DNA of 39,300 nucleotides. It comes from Hyphomicrobium sp. (GTDB taxonomy: Bacteria; Pseudomonadota; Alphaproteobacteria; Rhizobiales; Hyphomicrobiaceae). Positions 8,767 to 17,276 of the stretch are shown here, in pieces. The DNA is taken from assembly GCA_002928955.1 (NCBI GenBank), contig PERT01000032.1:1-39300 (forward strand), written 5' to 3'. The position numbers were made by a program, and so were the translations under genes. How positions within the stretch are numbered: position 1 is the first letter of the stretch; each line of letters begins with the position of its first letter. Under the pieces are notes generated by a model, which saw nothing but the letters and a program-made list of their open reading frames with translations, did not search any database and was not told the DNA's origin.

Positions 8767-9939
8767 ATGTTCGACGCCAGAAGCCTGCTTGAAACTCTTG
8801 TGAAGGGCGCCATCGCGCCGCAATCTCCGTCCCAGCAGGGCGGCGGTCTCGGCGGCTTGGGTGATATCCTCGGACAGATGATGCAGAAGGGCGGCGGCGC
8901 CGGTGGAGCGGGCGCACTGGAAGGCATGCTGCGCAACATGTTGCCTGGCGGTGCTTCGCAGCAGCATGGCGGCAGTGCGGCCCCCGGCGCCGGTGCTGGT
9001 GGGGGCGGCCTCGAAGACCTGTTGCGGCAGATGCTGCCGGGAGGCGGTGAACAGCAGAGCGGCGGCCATGCGGCCCCTGGTGCCGGAGGAGGCGGCCTCG
9101 GCGACATCCTGGGCAAGCTACAGCAGCAGATGGGCCAAGGTGGCGGTGTTGCCGGCGGGGCAGGCCCGGGTGGTGGCAACTTGATGGACATTCTCGGCCA
9201 GGTGCTTGGTCAGGCAACTCAGGGCGTGAAGGAGGGCGCGGGCCGCATCGAGGACGCGACCGGTGTCGGCGGGCGGATGCGGGATGCCGTCGGCAAGGCC
9301 ACGGGCAGCTCGCCCGACGACCTGATGAGGCAGCTGCAGGACTTGATCTCAAAGAACCAGGTCGGTGCAGGCGCGGCACTCGGAGGTCTCGGCGCGGTTG
9401 TGCTCGGCACGCGCACCGGACGTTCGGCAGCGGCCACAGCCGCCAAGCTCGGCGCGCTCGCGCTTATCGGCGGTCTCGCCTACAAGGCCTACCAGAACTA
9501 TGCTGCCGGTCGCCCTGTCATCGGCGGCAACTTCGCGCCGGAAGCCGCGCCCGGTGGTTCGGGCTTCGAGCCAGATGCCGTCACCAACGAGACGGCCACA
9601 CTCTATATTCGCGCCATGATCGGCGCTGCAGCTGCCGACGGGCGCATCGATGCCGCAGAGCAACAGAAGATCGTCGGCTCGTTGAAACAGGCGGGCATCG
9701 ACGCTGCGGCGGAAGAATTCCTGGCTGGCGAGCTCAACAATCCCGCGACGGCGCAGGACCTCATCGCGGCCGTCCAGACGCCCGAACAAGCGGTCCAGGT
9801 CTATACGGCCGCGCGCATCGCCATCGAGCCCGATACCCGTGGTGAGCAGAACTTCCTTTCGGAGCTGGCCCACGGCCTCGGCATCGACGAAAACCTGGCC
9901 GCCCACGTCGACGGCGCAGCCCGAAGCGCGTCTGCCTGA
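8767..9939 (+). CDS. DUF533 (TerB-like) protein with glycine-rich repeats
   Basis: A 390-aa protein. GGAGG at 8754-8758 lies 8 nt before the ATG at 8767, which fixes the start. Residues about 20-160 are a glycine-rich region with five spaced amphipathic modules (GGLGDILGQMMQKG, GALEGMLRNMLPGG, GGLEDLLRQMLPGG, GGLGDILGKLQQQMG, GNLMDILGQVLGQ). A hydrophobic Ala/Gly-rich segment follows (GAALGGLGAVVLGT, then AAAKLGALALIGGLAY), probably membrane-associated. The C-terminal 120 residues are a DUF533/TerB-like helical domain (YIRAMIGAAAADGRIDAAEQ) as in E. coli YebE. Function is unknown. It follows the RND operon by 83 bp but has its own strong ribosome site; a terminator-like hairpin lies downstream. 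Confidence 0.85.
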   Translation: MFDARSLLETLVKGAIAPQSPSQQGGGLGGLGDILGQMMQKGGGAGGAGALEGMLRNMLPGGASQQHGGSAAPGAGAGGGGLEDLLRQMLPGGGEQQSGGHAAPGAGGGGLGDILGKLQQQMGQGGGVAGGAGPGGGNLMDILGQVLGQATQGVKEGAGRIEDATGVGGRMRDAVGKATGSSPDDLMRQLQDLISKNQVGAGAALGGLGAVVLGTRTGRSAAATAAKLGALALIGGLAYKAYQNYAAGRPVIGGNFAPEAAPGGSGFEPDAVTNETATLYIRAMIGAAAADGRIDAAEQQKIVGSLKQAGIDAAAEEFLAGELNNPATAQDLIAAVQTPEQAVQVYTAARIAIEPDTRGEQNFLSELAHGLGIDENLAAHVDGAARSASA

Positions 9940-9967
9940 TTCGGCACTTCGACTCCTCGAAACCGTA

Positions 9968-9997
9968 AGAGGTTCGCACCGTAAGATGCGAGCCTCT
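9968..9997. terminator. Terminator-like hairpin between convergent genes
   Basis: AGAGGTTCGCA (9968-9978) pairs with TGCGAGCCTCT (9987-9997): an 11-bp stem with one T-G position and an 8-nt loop, followed on the plus strand by CTTCTT. It lies between the 3' ends of the DUF533 gene and the minus-strand exporter operon, a typical place for a shared terminator. Confidence 0.55.
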
Positions 9998-10019
9998 CTT
10001 CTTGGCAGAACCGTTCGAT

Positions 10020-11165
10020 TTACGGCTTGGTGGCAGCCGGTGGCTCGGCAGGCGCGGCAGAGACCGCCGTCTCATTCCGGAAGAACACGTCGACGCGCAT
10101 TCCAGTCAACAGCGGCGGATTACCGTCGAGCATCGCCTGCACCTCCAGCACCTCGACGTCGTTCGGACGGCGGGGTCCACGCGTGTTGATGCGCGGCGCA
10201 CCCAGCGCGGAGGCGATCGACGTCACCTTGCCCTCGAAGTCGCGATCAGGATAGGCGTCCGCGCGCACGACGACGCGCTGGCCGATCTTGACCTTTGTCG
10301 CGTCCCGCTCTTCGACTTCGGCGCGCACGCGGAGAGCCGAGAGATCGCCGAACGTCACCAACACAGCTTCTGCGGACGCAGCCGTCAATTCGCCCGCGCG
10401 CGCCGGAACGCTGAGCACGGTGCCATCGAACGGCGCGCGGATGCGGGTGCGCTCGATCGCCTGCTCGGCAAGCGCCTGATCCGACCGGGCAGCCGCCAGT
10501 GAAGCTTCGAGCCGGGTCGGCAAAGGCGCCCCCTGTGCAACGTGTCGAGCGAGCGCCGCACGATCCGCGAGCGCCTTTTCCTCGGCCGGCTGAATCATCG
10601 CTCGGAATTCTTCAACCGATTGCGGCGTTCCTGACTTGCCAGCACGCAGTGCGTTTGCGGCCTCGTCGAACACCATTCGCGTTCGAAACAGTGCCCGCTC
10701 GGCGTCGAACGAAGCATCCTCGAGGCGCCGGCGCTCCTGGCCGCTCTTGATCTCGATATCCTCGTCGCGCTCTCGCTTCCTGACGTGAGCCTCCGATTCG
10801 GCCGCGGCATGACGGATCCAATGGTCCTCGTCGTCAAGGCGAACAAGAACTTCGCCCTTTTTAACCCGATCAGCCGACTTAACCGGAACATCCGCGATGC
10901 GGCCGGAAATCTGGGCCGCGAGCCGGATTTCACCATTACGCGGTTCGATTCGCCCGGTTGCCGAGGCAGCCCACTGCGCACGTTGGCCGGTGGCGTCGGC
11001 ACGCGATTGAGACGCCGACCCGTCTTGCGGCTTTGCGGCTGTCGCCAATCCGGCCTCGGCCGGAGACACATTCGTTGCCGGACCCGGCTTCAAGGCAATG
11101 GCGACGCCGAGGGCGGCAACGCTGGCGACAAGCAGGGTTACGAGCATGGAATCGACTTTAGGCAT
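10020..11165 (-). CDS. ABC exporter membrane-fusion protein (DevB-like)
   Basis: A 381-aa HlyD-type adaptor. The ATG at 11165 is chosen because it precedes the membrane segment MLVTLLVASVAALGVAIAL and overlaps the ATPase stop by 8 nt; the longer frame runs into the ATPase gene. Domain order: signal anchor, first lipoyl half (AAQISGRIADVPVKSADRVK), a long charged coiled-coil hairpin (residues about 110-250), second lipoyl half (RIRAPFDGTVLSVPARAGEL) and beta-barrel (GQRVVVRADAYPDRDFEG). It ends in a Pro/Ala-rich tail. With the permease and ATPase it should form a DevBCA-type efflux complex that exports a substrate across both membranes with a TolC partner encoded elsewhere. Confidence 0.9.
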   Translation of the reverse strand: MPKVDSMLVTLLVASVAALGVAIALKPGPATNVSPAEAGLATAAKPQDGSASQSRADATGQRAQWAASATGRIEPRNGEIRLAAQISGRIADVPVKSADRVKKGEVLVRLDDEDHWIRHAAAESEAHVRKRERDEDIEIKSGQERRRLEDASFDAERALFRTRMVFDEAANALRAGKSGTPQSVEEFRAMIQPAEEKALADRAALARHVAQGAPLPTRLEASLAAARSDQALAEQAIERTRIRAPFDGTVLSVPARAGELTAASAEAVLVTFGDLSALRVRAEVEERDATKVKIGQRVVVRADAYPDRDFEGKVTSIASALGAPRINTRGPRRPNDVEVLEVQAMLDGNPPLLTGMRVDVFFRNETAVSAAPAEPPAATKP

Positions 11166-11931
11166 GAGCTTTGCGCCTCTTCGTAAGATCGGTGATATGA
11201 GGACCGTCGATCCCAGGGGGGCGGCGATCCTCGCCGACGATGAGCCCGTCCTCGATTTTGATGACGCGGTCGGCATAACTCAACGTGCGCGGGTCGTGCG
11301 TAACGGCGAGCACGGAGCGGTTCTGTTCCTTGGCGATGCGCGACAACAATGCCATGACGGCATGCCCGTTCTCGCTGTCGAGTGCGGCAGTGGGCTCGTC
11401 GGCGAGAACGATCGCAGGCGACGTGGCGATGGCGCGGGCCACGGCCACGCGCTGCTGCTCTCCGCCCGAGAGATTACCGGGGTAGTTTCGCATCCGGTTG
11501 GCGAGGCCCACCTCTCGAAGCACTTCTTCCGCCCGCGCCGCCGCCGGGTAACCGGTCTCGCCGCGCACGTCCAAGGCGATACGCACGTTTTCGAGCGCCG
11601 AGAGGGTTGGAAAAAGATTGTAGGACTGGAAAATGAATCCGAGATTCTTGCGCCGGACCTCGGCTAGATCCTCGGGACTCAACCCTGTTATGGGGACACC
11701 GCGGATCTCCACCGAGCCCGAGGTCGAGGAAAGAATGCAACCAAGTATCGACAGCAGGGTCGTCTTGCCGCTGCCCGAGGGCCCCATGAGCAATGTGAGC
11801 TCGCCGGGGATCAGCGACAAGCTGACGCCCTTCAGCGCGACCACCTTGGCCGCGCCTTGACCGAGCTCTTTCACGACATCCTTGGCTTCGAGAACCGGTT
11901 CCACCGCCATTTTCTGAATGCCCGCCTTCAT
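11158..11931 (-). CDS. ABC exporter ATPase (DevA/LolD-like)
   Basis: A 257-aa ATPase of the MacB/LolD/DevA group. Walker A is GPSGSGKTTLLSILG, the Q-loop lies in NLGFIFQSYNLFPTLSALEN, the signature is LSGGEQQRVAVARAIA, Walker B is IVLADEPTAALDS, and the switch histidine lies in LAVTHDPRTL. The ATG at 11931 overlaps the permease stop (ATGA); the upstream extension of the frame is antisense-like sequence inside the permease gene. Order is permease, ATPase, adaptor, with overlaps of 4 and 8 nt, so the three proteins should be made in fixed ratio. The substrate is unknown; relatives export lipids, lipoproteins, peptides or glycolipids. Confidence 0.94.
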   Translation of the reverse strand: MKAGIQKMAVEPVLEAKDVVKELGQGAAKVVALKGVSLSLIPGELTLLMGPSGSGKTTLLSILGCILSSTSGSVEIRGVPITGLSPEDLAEVRRKNLGFIFQSYNLFPTLSALENVRIALDVRGETGYPAAARAEEVLREVGLANRMRNYPGNLSGGEQQRVAVARAIATSPAIVLADEPTAALDSENGHAVMALLSRIAKEQNRSVLAVTHDPRTLSYADRVIKIEDGLIVGEDRRPPGIDGPHITDLTKRRKAHA

Positions 11932-13058
11932 CTGCTGAACACCGTTGCCGGGTCGATCTTGGTGACTTTGACGATTGCGGAGAGTGCCGAGACCGCACAC
12001 ATGAACAAGGTAAGCACGAACAGTCCGAATGCCAGTGTCGGCGTCATCACGATCGGCAACGCCGATCCTTGGCTTGCGGCCACAATCAAAATCGCGATCG
12101 CCATGCCGAGCAAATACCCAAATACCGCGCTGAGGCCCGCCTGTGTCAGGATCACCTTGTGAATGTAGCCCGATGACGAGCCGAGCGCGCGCAGCGTGGC
12201 GAACTCGTTCAGATGGTCCTTGGTACTGGAGTAGAGCGTCTGCGCCACAATCACCGTGCCGACCAGAATGCCGAGCAACGCGCCGCCGATCAGCGCGATG
12301 CCGGCGCCGGTTCGGAACAGCCACTGTTTCAGGCTGCGGTCCCGGAATTCGGCCCTGGTCAGAACCTCGGCGCTCTCAAGGCGCTGCCGAAGCTCGTTGC
12401 GGATCAGTTCCGGGTTGGCACCCGGCTCTGTCTGAACCAGGTAGAACGTCGCGCGCTCGCCCTCGACGCCGAGTAGACTGCGGGCGCGATTGAGAGTGGT
12501 GAACGCATACGGTGATTGCGTGAACGAGCGGATGCCGTCGGTGAGGGCGCGCACGCGGACGCGGCCTTGGGCGATCTGCGCAGTGGCGCCCAATCCGCCG
12601 ATGCCGAGCTCGCTGAAGTAAGTGCGATCGATGCCGATCCCTTCGGGTGCCTTGATATCTTCCCATGTTCCCTGCGCGAGGTTCCAGGGTGCCAATCCAC
12701 CATCCTCGGCATCGGCGCCAACGACCACGACACGCGATGATCCGCCGCCCGGCTTCCGCCACTCGGCAAAGGCAACGACCAGCGGTATGACGTTGGCCAC
12801 GCCCTGCGTGGCAAGCGCCTGATGACGCTCGCGCGGGGTCAGCAGAATGCCGCCGTCCTCAAAACTCTTGGCGCCGAACGTCGTAATCCAGAGATCGCCT
12901 TGGGCTTGATCGATGTTGCCGGTAATCATGCGGCTGGCGCCGAAGTACAACCCGAGTTGGACCGCCACCAAAACGATCGAGAACAGAATCCCGACGAGAG
13001 TCACCGAAAGCCGGATTCGGTCATGAAAAAGATTTCGGAACGCGAGCGTGAAGATCAT
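11928..13058 (-). CDS. ABC exporter permease (DevC/FtsX-like)
   Basis: A 376-aa membrane protein with the MacB/FtsX topology. One N-terminal helix (LSVTLVGILFSIVLVAVQLGLYF) precedes a large periplasmic domain (residues about 45-255). Three C-terminal helices follow (IALIGGALLGILVGTVIVAQ, GLSAVFGYLLGMAIAILIVA, AFGLFVLTLFMCAVSALSAI). The coupling helix segment DHLNEFATLRALGSS is characteristic of the DevC family. It is the first gene of the operon, and ATPase translation starts within its stop codon. No TolC-type gene or regulator adjoins it. Confidence 0.92.
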   Translation of the reverse strand: MIFTLAFRNLFHDRIRLSVTLVGILFSIVLVAVQLGLYFGASRMITGNIDQAQGDLWITTFGAKSFEDGGILLTPRERHQALATQGVANVIPLVVAFAEWRKPGGGSSRVVVVGADAEDGGLAPWNLAQGTWEDIKAPEGIGIDRTYFSELGIGGLGATAQIAQGRVRVRALTDGIRSFTQSPYAFTTLNRARSLLGVEGERATFYLVQTEPGANPELIRNELRQRLESAEVLTRAEFRDRSLKQWLFRTGAGIALIGGALLGILVGTVIVAQTLYSSTKDHLNEFATLRALGSSSGYIHKVILTQAGLSAVFGYLLGMAIAILIVAASQGSALPIVMTPTLAFGLFVLTLFMCAVSALSAIVKVTKIDPATVFSR

Positions 13059-13423
13059 TTCCCGACCAATCGAACAAATAGCGCACTAGGACTGCAAGTC
13101 GGCCCGCGTGACACGCCCAGCTGTTGCCCGCTTTCCAAGTTCGGAAATTAGCGCTGCGCGATGCCGGTCTCGCCGCGTGGCTGGACCGCTCCGCGCGACC
13201 GTTCTGGCGAACGGTATACAGGCTTTGGAAGTTATCCGCGCCATGTTTGATCCCGACTTCCGGTAAAGCACACTATACAGCGGCGTGAAGAGGGCGCCTC
13301 GCGCGTGCAATCGTCGCATCCGCCGTTCCGACCCGGTCTGCGTTTTGGCGTCGGCCTGCTTGGGTTTCGCCGCATTTCGCCCTTACACCGCTTTGAGAAA
13401 GCACAAAAGTTCGAAGGTCTGTC
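13059..13423. other. Divergent intergenic region, no gene seen
   Basis: This stretch separates the minus-strand exporter operon from the plus-strand DUF2147 gene and should hold promoters for both. Short frames within it have no recognisable content. I found no convincing -35/-10 pair, riboswitch or strong dyad. Confidence 0.4.
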
Positions 13424-14230
13424 ATGCAGTTGGCTCCGTTTCCTAACCTCAGGCCGGGCGTTCGTGGCGCACTACTCGGCGTTTTTGCCGCTATGACTAC
13501 CGTCGTCACGTCAGCGCCCGCCGATGCCCAAAGTGCGGCCGGCCAGCACCCAGGTAGCCAGAGCCCAGGTAGCCAGAGCCCGGGCGGCAGTCAGAAAGCA
13601 GGCAGCCAGAACCCAGGGCCTCGACCCGCGACCGCGGCTCAGCCAAAACAGCCTGGCTCGGATCAGCCTGCGGCCAACATCGCCCCGAACACTCCTGTTG
13701 GGCCTATCGGTATATGGTTTGACGATACCGGCAAAGGTGCCATCGAAATCAAGCCCTGCGGTGCTAACCTTTGCGGCAACATCGTGTGGATGGCGCAACC
13801 GCTCGGCGCCGACGGGCTACCCCAAAACGACGGCTACAACCCCGACAAGGCCAAGCGCAATCAACCGGTCTGCGGCCTGCAAGTGCTGGGCGATGTCAAA
13901 CCTCAGCCGGACGGCACCTGGGACCTAGGCTGGGTCTACGATCCGAAGGTCGGCAAGTCGTTCGATGTCGCATTCGCGCTCGATGCCAAGGACCGATTGA
14001 AGGTCACAGGCTACAAGGGTGTGAAGTTTTTGAGCAAGACGTTCCTTTGGACCAGAACCACCGTGCCACTGCCGCGATGCGACGGAGTGGTGAGTAACCT
14101 GCCGCCGCTGCCACCAAGCACGCCATCAAGAAACCCAGGGGCTGGCGCGGCGCCGGTCGTGAAATCGACGCCGCCGCCTGCCACTCAGCGAGCGACGGTC
14201 CCTATTCAGCAGCCAGCGTTGCGGCCTTGA
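13424..14230 (+). CDS. Exported DUF2147-domain protein
   Basis: A 268-aa secreted or periplasmic protein. Residues 1-35 are a signal peptide ending APADA. A low-complexity linker rich in Gly, Ser, Gln and Pro follows (residues about 40-92). The DUF2147 domain begins at GPIGIWFDDTGKGAIEI with the conserved Cys pair of PCGANLCGNIVWM, and continues through GYKGVKFLSKTFLWTR. A Pro/Ala-rich tail ends the protein. DUF2147 proteins are small beta-rich envelope proteins of unknown activity, common in alphaproteobacteria. The last 29 nt overlap the 3' end of the convergent hydrolase gene. The linker is partly coded by a 15-bp tandem repeat. Confidence 0.87.
   Translation: MQLAPFPNLRPGVRGALLGVFAAMTTVVTSAPADAQSAAGQHPGSQSPGSQSPGGSQKAGSQNPGPRPATAAQPKQPGSDQPAANIAPNTPVGPIGIWFDDTGKGAIEIKPCGANLCGNIVWMAQPLGADGLPQNDGYNPDKAKRNQPVCGLQVLGDVKPQPDGTWDLGWVYDPKVGKSFDVAFALDAKDRLKVTGYKGVKFLSKTFLWTRTTVPLPRCDGVVSNLPPLPPSTPSRNPGAGAAPVVKSTPPPATQRATVPIQQPALRP
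13549..13578 (+). repeat. 15-bp tandem repeat in the DUF2147 linker
   Basis: CCCAGGTAGCCAGAG occurs twice in tandem (13549-13563 and 13564-13578), followed by a degenerate third unit. It encodes repeats of roughly PGSQS in the disordered linker. Being a multiple of three, copy-number change would keep the frame. Confidence 0.75.
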
Positions 14231-15143
14231 GTGCGGGCTTCGGCGTTGTCGCCCCGGTTGCGGGTGCTCCAGTGGGCACCCGTGACTTGATGCCCTCGAT
14301 CTCTGCCTGCTCTTCGATACGACGCACGATGCGGCGAGAGAACTCCATCGCGCGCTCGACGACATAGGTCCGCTGGCGGTCCAGCGTCACCATGTGGAAG
14401 CTGTCGTCCAGGACCGAAACTTCGACCAGGCCGCCAAGCTTCCGCTGCAGCAGTAACGTGTTCTTGAGATCACTCTGATCGTCGAAGCGCGGATGGAAAA
14501 TGATCGTGTGCTGGGTGATCGAGCCAAGCTGTTTCTTGACGTGCCGGACCAGTCGGCGGAATTCGAGAACGGCGTTGCCGCTGCGGCCAACCAGATCGTC
14601 GAGTGACCGGCCGTCGCCCTTGTTGAAGCTGTCCAGCATGAAATTGCGGATGCGGTCGTCCTTGATGCCGTAGGGCGGACGCTGGCGGAAGTAGAACATC
14701 CGGGCCAAGTATTTTTCGCGGACCAGTTTGAACAGATGCATTGCCTTCGGTATCGCCCAACCGTTGGGCCAGGTCGTGGGCGCGAACAGCATCAGTCCGT
14801 GCACGTCCCGCGGCCGGTCTGCTGCGAGCTTGAGAGCGAGCATGGCCCCTGCAGATAGTCCGCCGATAAGCACCGTGTCGCAGGTCTCGCGGAGTTCGTC
14901 GTGGGCCAACTCGACGTTGCGATGCCAATCCTGCCATGTCGACAAGCCAGAGATGTCGGTTCCACCAGCTAGCCCCGGCAAAATCGGGCAATGAACAGTG
15001 TATCCCAAGCGTGCAAGCGACTGGGCCACATAGCGAAGCTCAAGTGGCGTCCCTCCAAGACTATGAATGAGAAGGACTCCGACCGGCCCGCCTGGGATCG
15101 AAATGCTGCCGGGCAATGATCTGGTTTTTTCTTTCTTATTCAT
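14202..15143 (-). CDS. Alpha/beta hydrolase (carboxylesterase-like)
   Basis: A 313-aa serine hydrolase of the alpha/beta fold, closest in pattern to carboxylesterase/monoacylglycerol lipase types. The oxyanion region is VLLIHSLGGTPLELR, the nucleophile is Ser97 in GGLSAGAM, the likely acid lies in HPRFDDQSD (Asp222 or 225), and the base is His250 in DDSFHMVTLD. The ATG at 15143 is preferred to the GTG 12 nt upstream. There is no signal peptide, so it should be cytoplasmic. A C-terminal Ala/Thr/Pro-rich tail (GAPATGATTPKPALKAATLA) is unusual and is the part that overlaps the DUF2147 gene. The substrate is unknown; the GGLSAG elbow and length fit esterases of short acyl chains. Confidence 0.85.
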   Translation of the reverse strand: MNKKEKTRSLPGSISIPGGPVGVLLIHSLGGTPLELRYVAQSLARLGYTVHCPILPGLAGGTDISGLSTWQDWHRNVELAHDELRETCDTVLIGGLSAGAMLALKLAADRPRDVHGLMLFAPTTWPNGWAIPKAMHLFKLVREKYLARMFYFRQRPPYGIKDDRIRNFMLDSFNKGDGRSLDDLVGRSGNAVLEFRRLVRHVKKQLGSITQHTIIFHPRFDDQSDLKNTLLLQRKLGGLVEVSVLDDSFHMVTLDRQRTYVVERAMEFSRRIVRRIEEQAEIEGIKSRVPTGAPATGATTPKPALKAATLAAE

Positions 15144-15893
15144 GGCTCTGATCACACTCGCTCGTACGCTCTACAAATCCTGTTACGTCACACGTGCCCT
15201 CACTGCCAAGACATTTGTTGCCTGGGCAATTCAAGCACCTCGTATCAATCCGTGACGTTTCCTTTTGGCGGATGCCAGTGCGCGGACGCGCCCGACTTCT
15301 CGTTGATTGGCAGTCCATGAGCGGGCAGATCGAGAGTTCGCCCGTTCTTCGGCTCTTTCGGTGGACCTTGAATTCCCTTGGGAATTCTGTTGGCGCCTCG
15401 GGGAGAGGCACTCGGCCCAACAACACCTTACTCCGTCTAGCTACGGCAGACTCTGAAGCCAATTGAACGTGATGGCGCAGCGGCAACCGGCCGCAACCCA
15501 TGCTGTTCGACCGGTTTGGCCAGTGCCGCCACTGGCCCGACGGACACGCGGTGGGCTGGGTCGTCGACCGGCGCGGCGAAATTGTGGCTACCGGTCCTGT
15601 GGATTGCGGGTGGTGACCATGACCGTTGGATATGACCGCCCGTGACGTCTGCGGGCGGTCGGCCCTCAGTGCGGCCATCGAACTAGTCTTCCAAAGCACG
15701 CTTCAGCCCCGCGGATGCGTCACAACGGACATCACATGACGAACTCTGATCAGTTACTCGAAACTAGGGAACAAGTTCTTTGCGTTCTCGGGTGTTATCC
15801 AGATACGGTTAATGATCGCTGCGAACATTGTAAGGGCTTGAGCCGGCGCACGCTTTCACAACCGTGCCAACCCGCATGAATTCAAGCGCACAA
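15144..15893. other. Gene-poor region with two strong dyads
   Basis: About 750 bp between the hydrolase and symporter genes with no convincing gene. Visible structures are a perfect palindrome GAATTCCC-TT-GGGAATTC (15370-15387) and a hairpin GACCGCCCG...CGGGCGGTC (15634-15660, 9-bp stem, 9-nt loop). A 38-codon frame at 15500-15616 reads MLFDRFGQCRHWPDGHAVGW and onward. It is the only short frame with protein-like composition, but I do not recognise it. The region could hold a small RNA or a decayed gene. Confidence 0.4.
15634..15660. terminator. GC-rich hairpin in the gene-poor region
   Basis: GACCGCCCG and CGGGCGGTC form a perfect 9-bp stem around a 9-nt loop. It lies 17 bp after the short 38-codon frame and has no T-run on either side. 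It may be a Rho-independent-like terminator, an RNA 3' stem or a protein site; the structure is certain, the role is not. Confidence 0.4.
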
Positions 15894-17276
15894 TTATTTG
15901 CTCGCTCCGTCCTTCTGCGACGGAAAAACGACCGCTGCCGCCACGTAGGCGAGGCTTGCAGCGGCCAGCGCGACGAGGTAGGGCGTCGAAGTGAACTCAG
16001 TGACGTGGCCGATTGGCCACACGAGCGCGCCTGTCACGATCGCGGCGGCAGCGCTCGCGGCGCCTCCGAAACCGGAATGGAGCCCAAACAGCAGCGCCAC
16101 GAAAATGCCCGTGCTGCTGGCGGCAGATGCAACCTCGACCAGACCGCGGATAGAGGTGGCTGTCAGCGCCAGTATCGATGCAACCAGTGCCAGCGCCATG
16201 ACTGATGCCCGCGCATAACGAACCTTGGCGGCTTCGCTCGCTTCGGGAACGATCCGCAACAGGATATTGTGCGAAATCTGGGCGGCCGAGGCCAGGAGTA
16301 CCGAATCGACAGTCGAAAGAAGGGCCGACATCATCGCGCCGACGAACAGTATGAAAAGTGCGCCCGGCATAAGCTTCTGGGCGATCTGCGGCACCACCTG
16401 TTCGGCGACGTCACCGGTAAGTCCGGGCACCAGTGCAGGACCGACCAATCCGAGATAGACTGGAACGAGCCCGACCATGAGATAGAGCAGCCCGCCCGTG
16501 ACGGTCGCGCTGCGCGCCGTCGCCGCGCTGCGGCAGCCGAGCATGCGCGAGACCAGCTCGACCGCGACGATCGTGCCGCAGATCGGCACTGCGAGCCGCT
16601 CGATCATCTGAAGGAGAGGAGCATCGATGAGCGCCATGCGGTCCGCGGGAACGGCGGCCAAGCTTGCGCCGAAACCTCCGGCCGACGTCGCGGCCAGGAT
16701 CGCGAGCACGGCAAGCCCCACGATGATGGCGATGCCTTGGACGAGATCTGTGATGGCATCGGCCAAGAGCCCGCCGAGCACCGTGTATGCGACCACGATG
16801 ATCGACGCGACCGTGATCGCCATGGGAACATTGATGTCAGACACCGAACTCACCACCTGACCGAATGCGCGGATCTGCGCCGCCGCCCAGAAGATCGACC
16901 CCGGCAGCAAGACCAACACCACCAGCCGCTCGACACCCGGGCCGAAGCGCTGGCGGAAGAAGTCGGCGAAGGTGACGAGTCCGCGGCGCCAGAGGGTGGC
17001 TGCGAAAAAGATCCCGGCGAGCACCAGCGCGATGGCATAGCCGAACGGGTCCGACCCCGCCCCGGCGAGCCCCTTTTCGTAGACCTGCCCCGCCGTGCCG
17101 ACGATGGCCTCGGCTCCGAACCAGGTGGCGAAGACGGTGAAAGCTCCGACCCCGAGGCCCAGACTGCGGCCGGCATTGATATAGTCGCTCTCGGTCGAAA
17201 TCCGGCGCGACACCCAGACGCCGACGGCGAACTGTACGAGTACGTAGGCCAGCACACCCAACAGCACGATGTTCAT
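15894..17276 (-). CDS. Sodium:solute symporter (SSS family)
   Basis: A 460-aa polytopic inner-membrane transporter of the SSS family (PutP/SglT fold), with about 12-13 hydrophobic helices. Seen: the family's early motif ESDYINAGRSLGLGVGAFTV, ATWFGAEAIVGTAGQVYEKG, and the characteristic FVGAMMSALLSTVDSVLLAS in the region of the second sodium site. The ATG at 17276 is chosen because it precedes the first helix directly (MNIVLLGVLAYVLVQFAVGV); the longer frame adds 43 hydrophilic residues. It should import an organic solute with Na+. The substrate is unclear, and no catabolic gene adjoins it. It is divergent from the large hypothetical gene at 17513. Confidence 0.92.
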   Translation of the reverse strand: MNIVLLGVLAYVLVQFAVGVWVSRRISTESDYINAGRSLGLGVGAFTVFATWFGAEAIVGTAGQVYEKGLAGAGSDPFGYAIALVLAGIFFAATLWRRGLVTFADFFRQRFGPGVERLVVLVLLPGSIFWAAAQIRAFGQVVSSVSDINVPMAITVASIIVVAYTVLGGLLADAITDLVQGIAIIVGLAVLAILAATSAGGFGASLAAVPADRMALIDAPLLQMIERLAVPICGTIVAVELVSRMLGCRSAATARSATVTGGLLYLMVGLVPVYLGLVGPALVPGLTGDVAEQVVPQIAQKLMPGALFILFVGAMMSALLSTVDSVLLASAAQISHNILLRIVPEASEAAKVRYARASVMALALVASILALTATSIRGLVEVASAASSTGIFVALLFGLHSGFGGAASAAAAIVTGALVWPIGHVTEFTSTPYLVALAAASLAYVAAAVVFPSQKDGASK

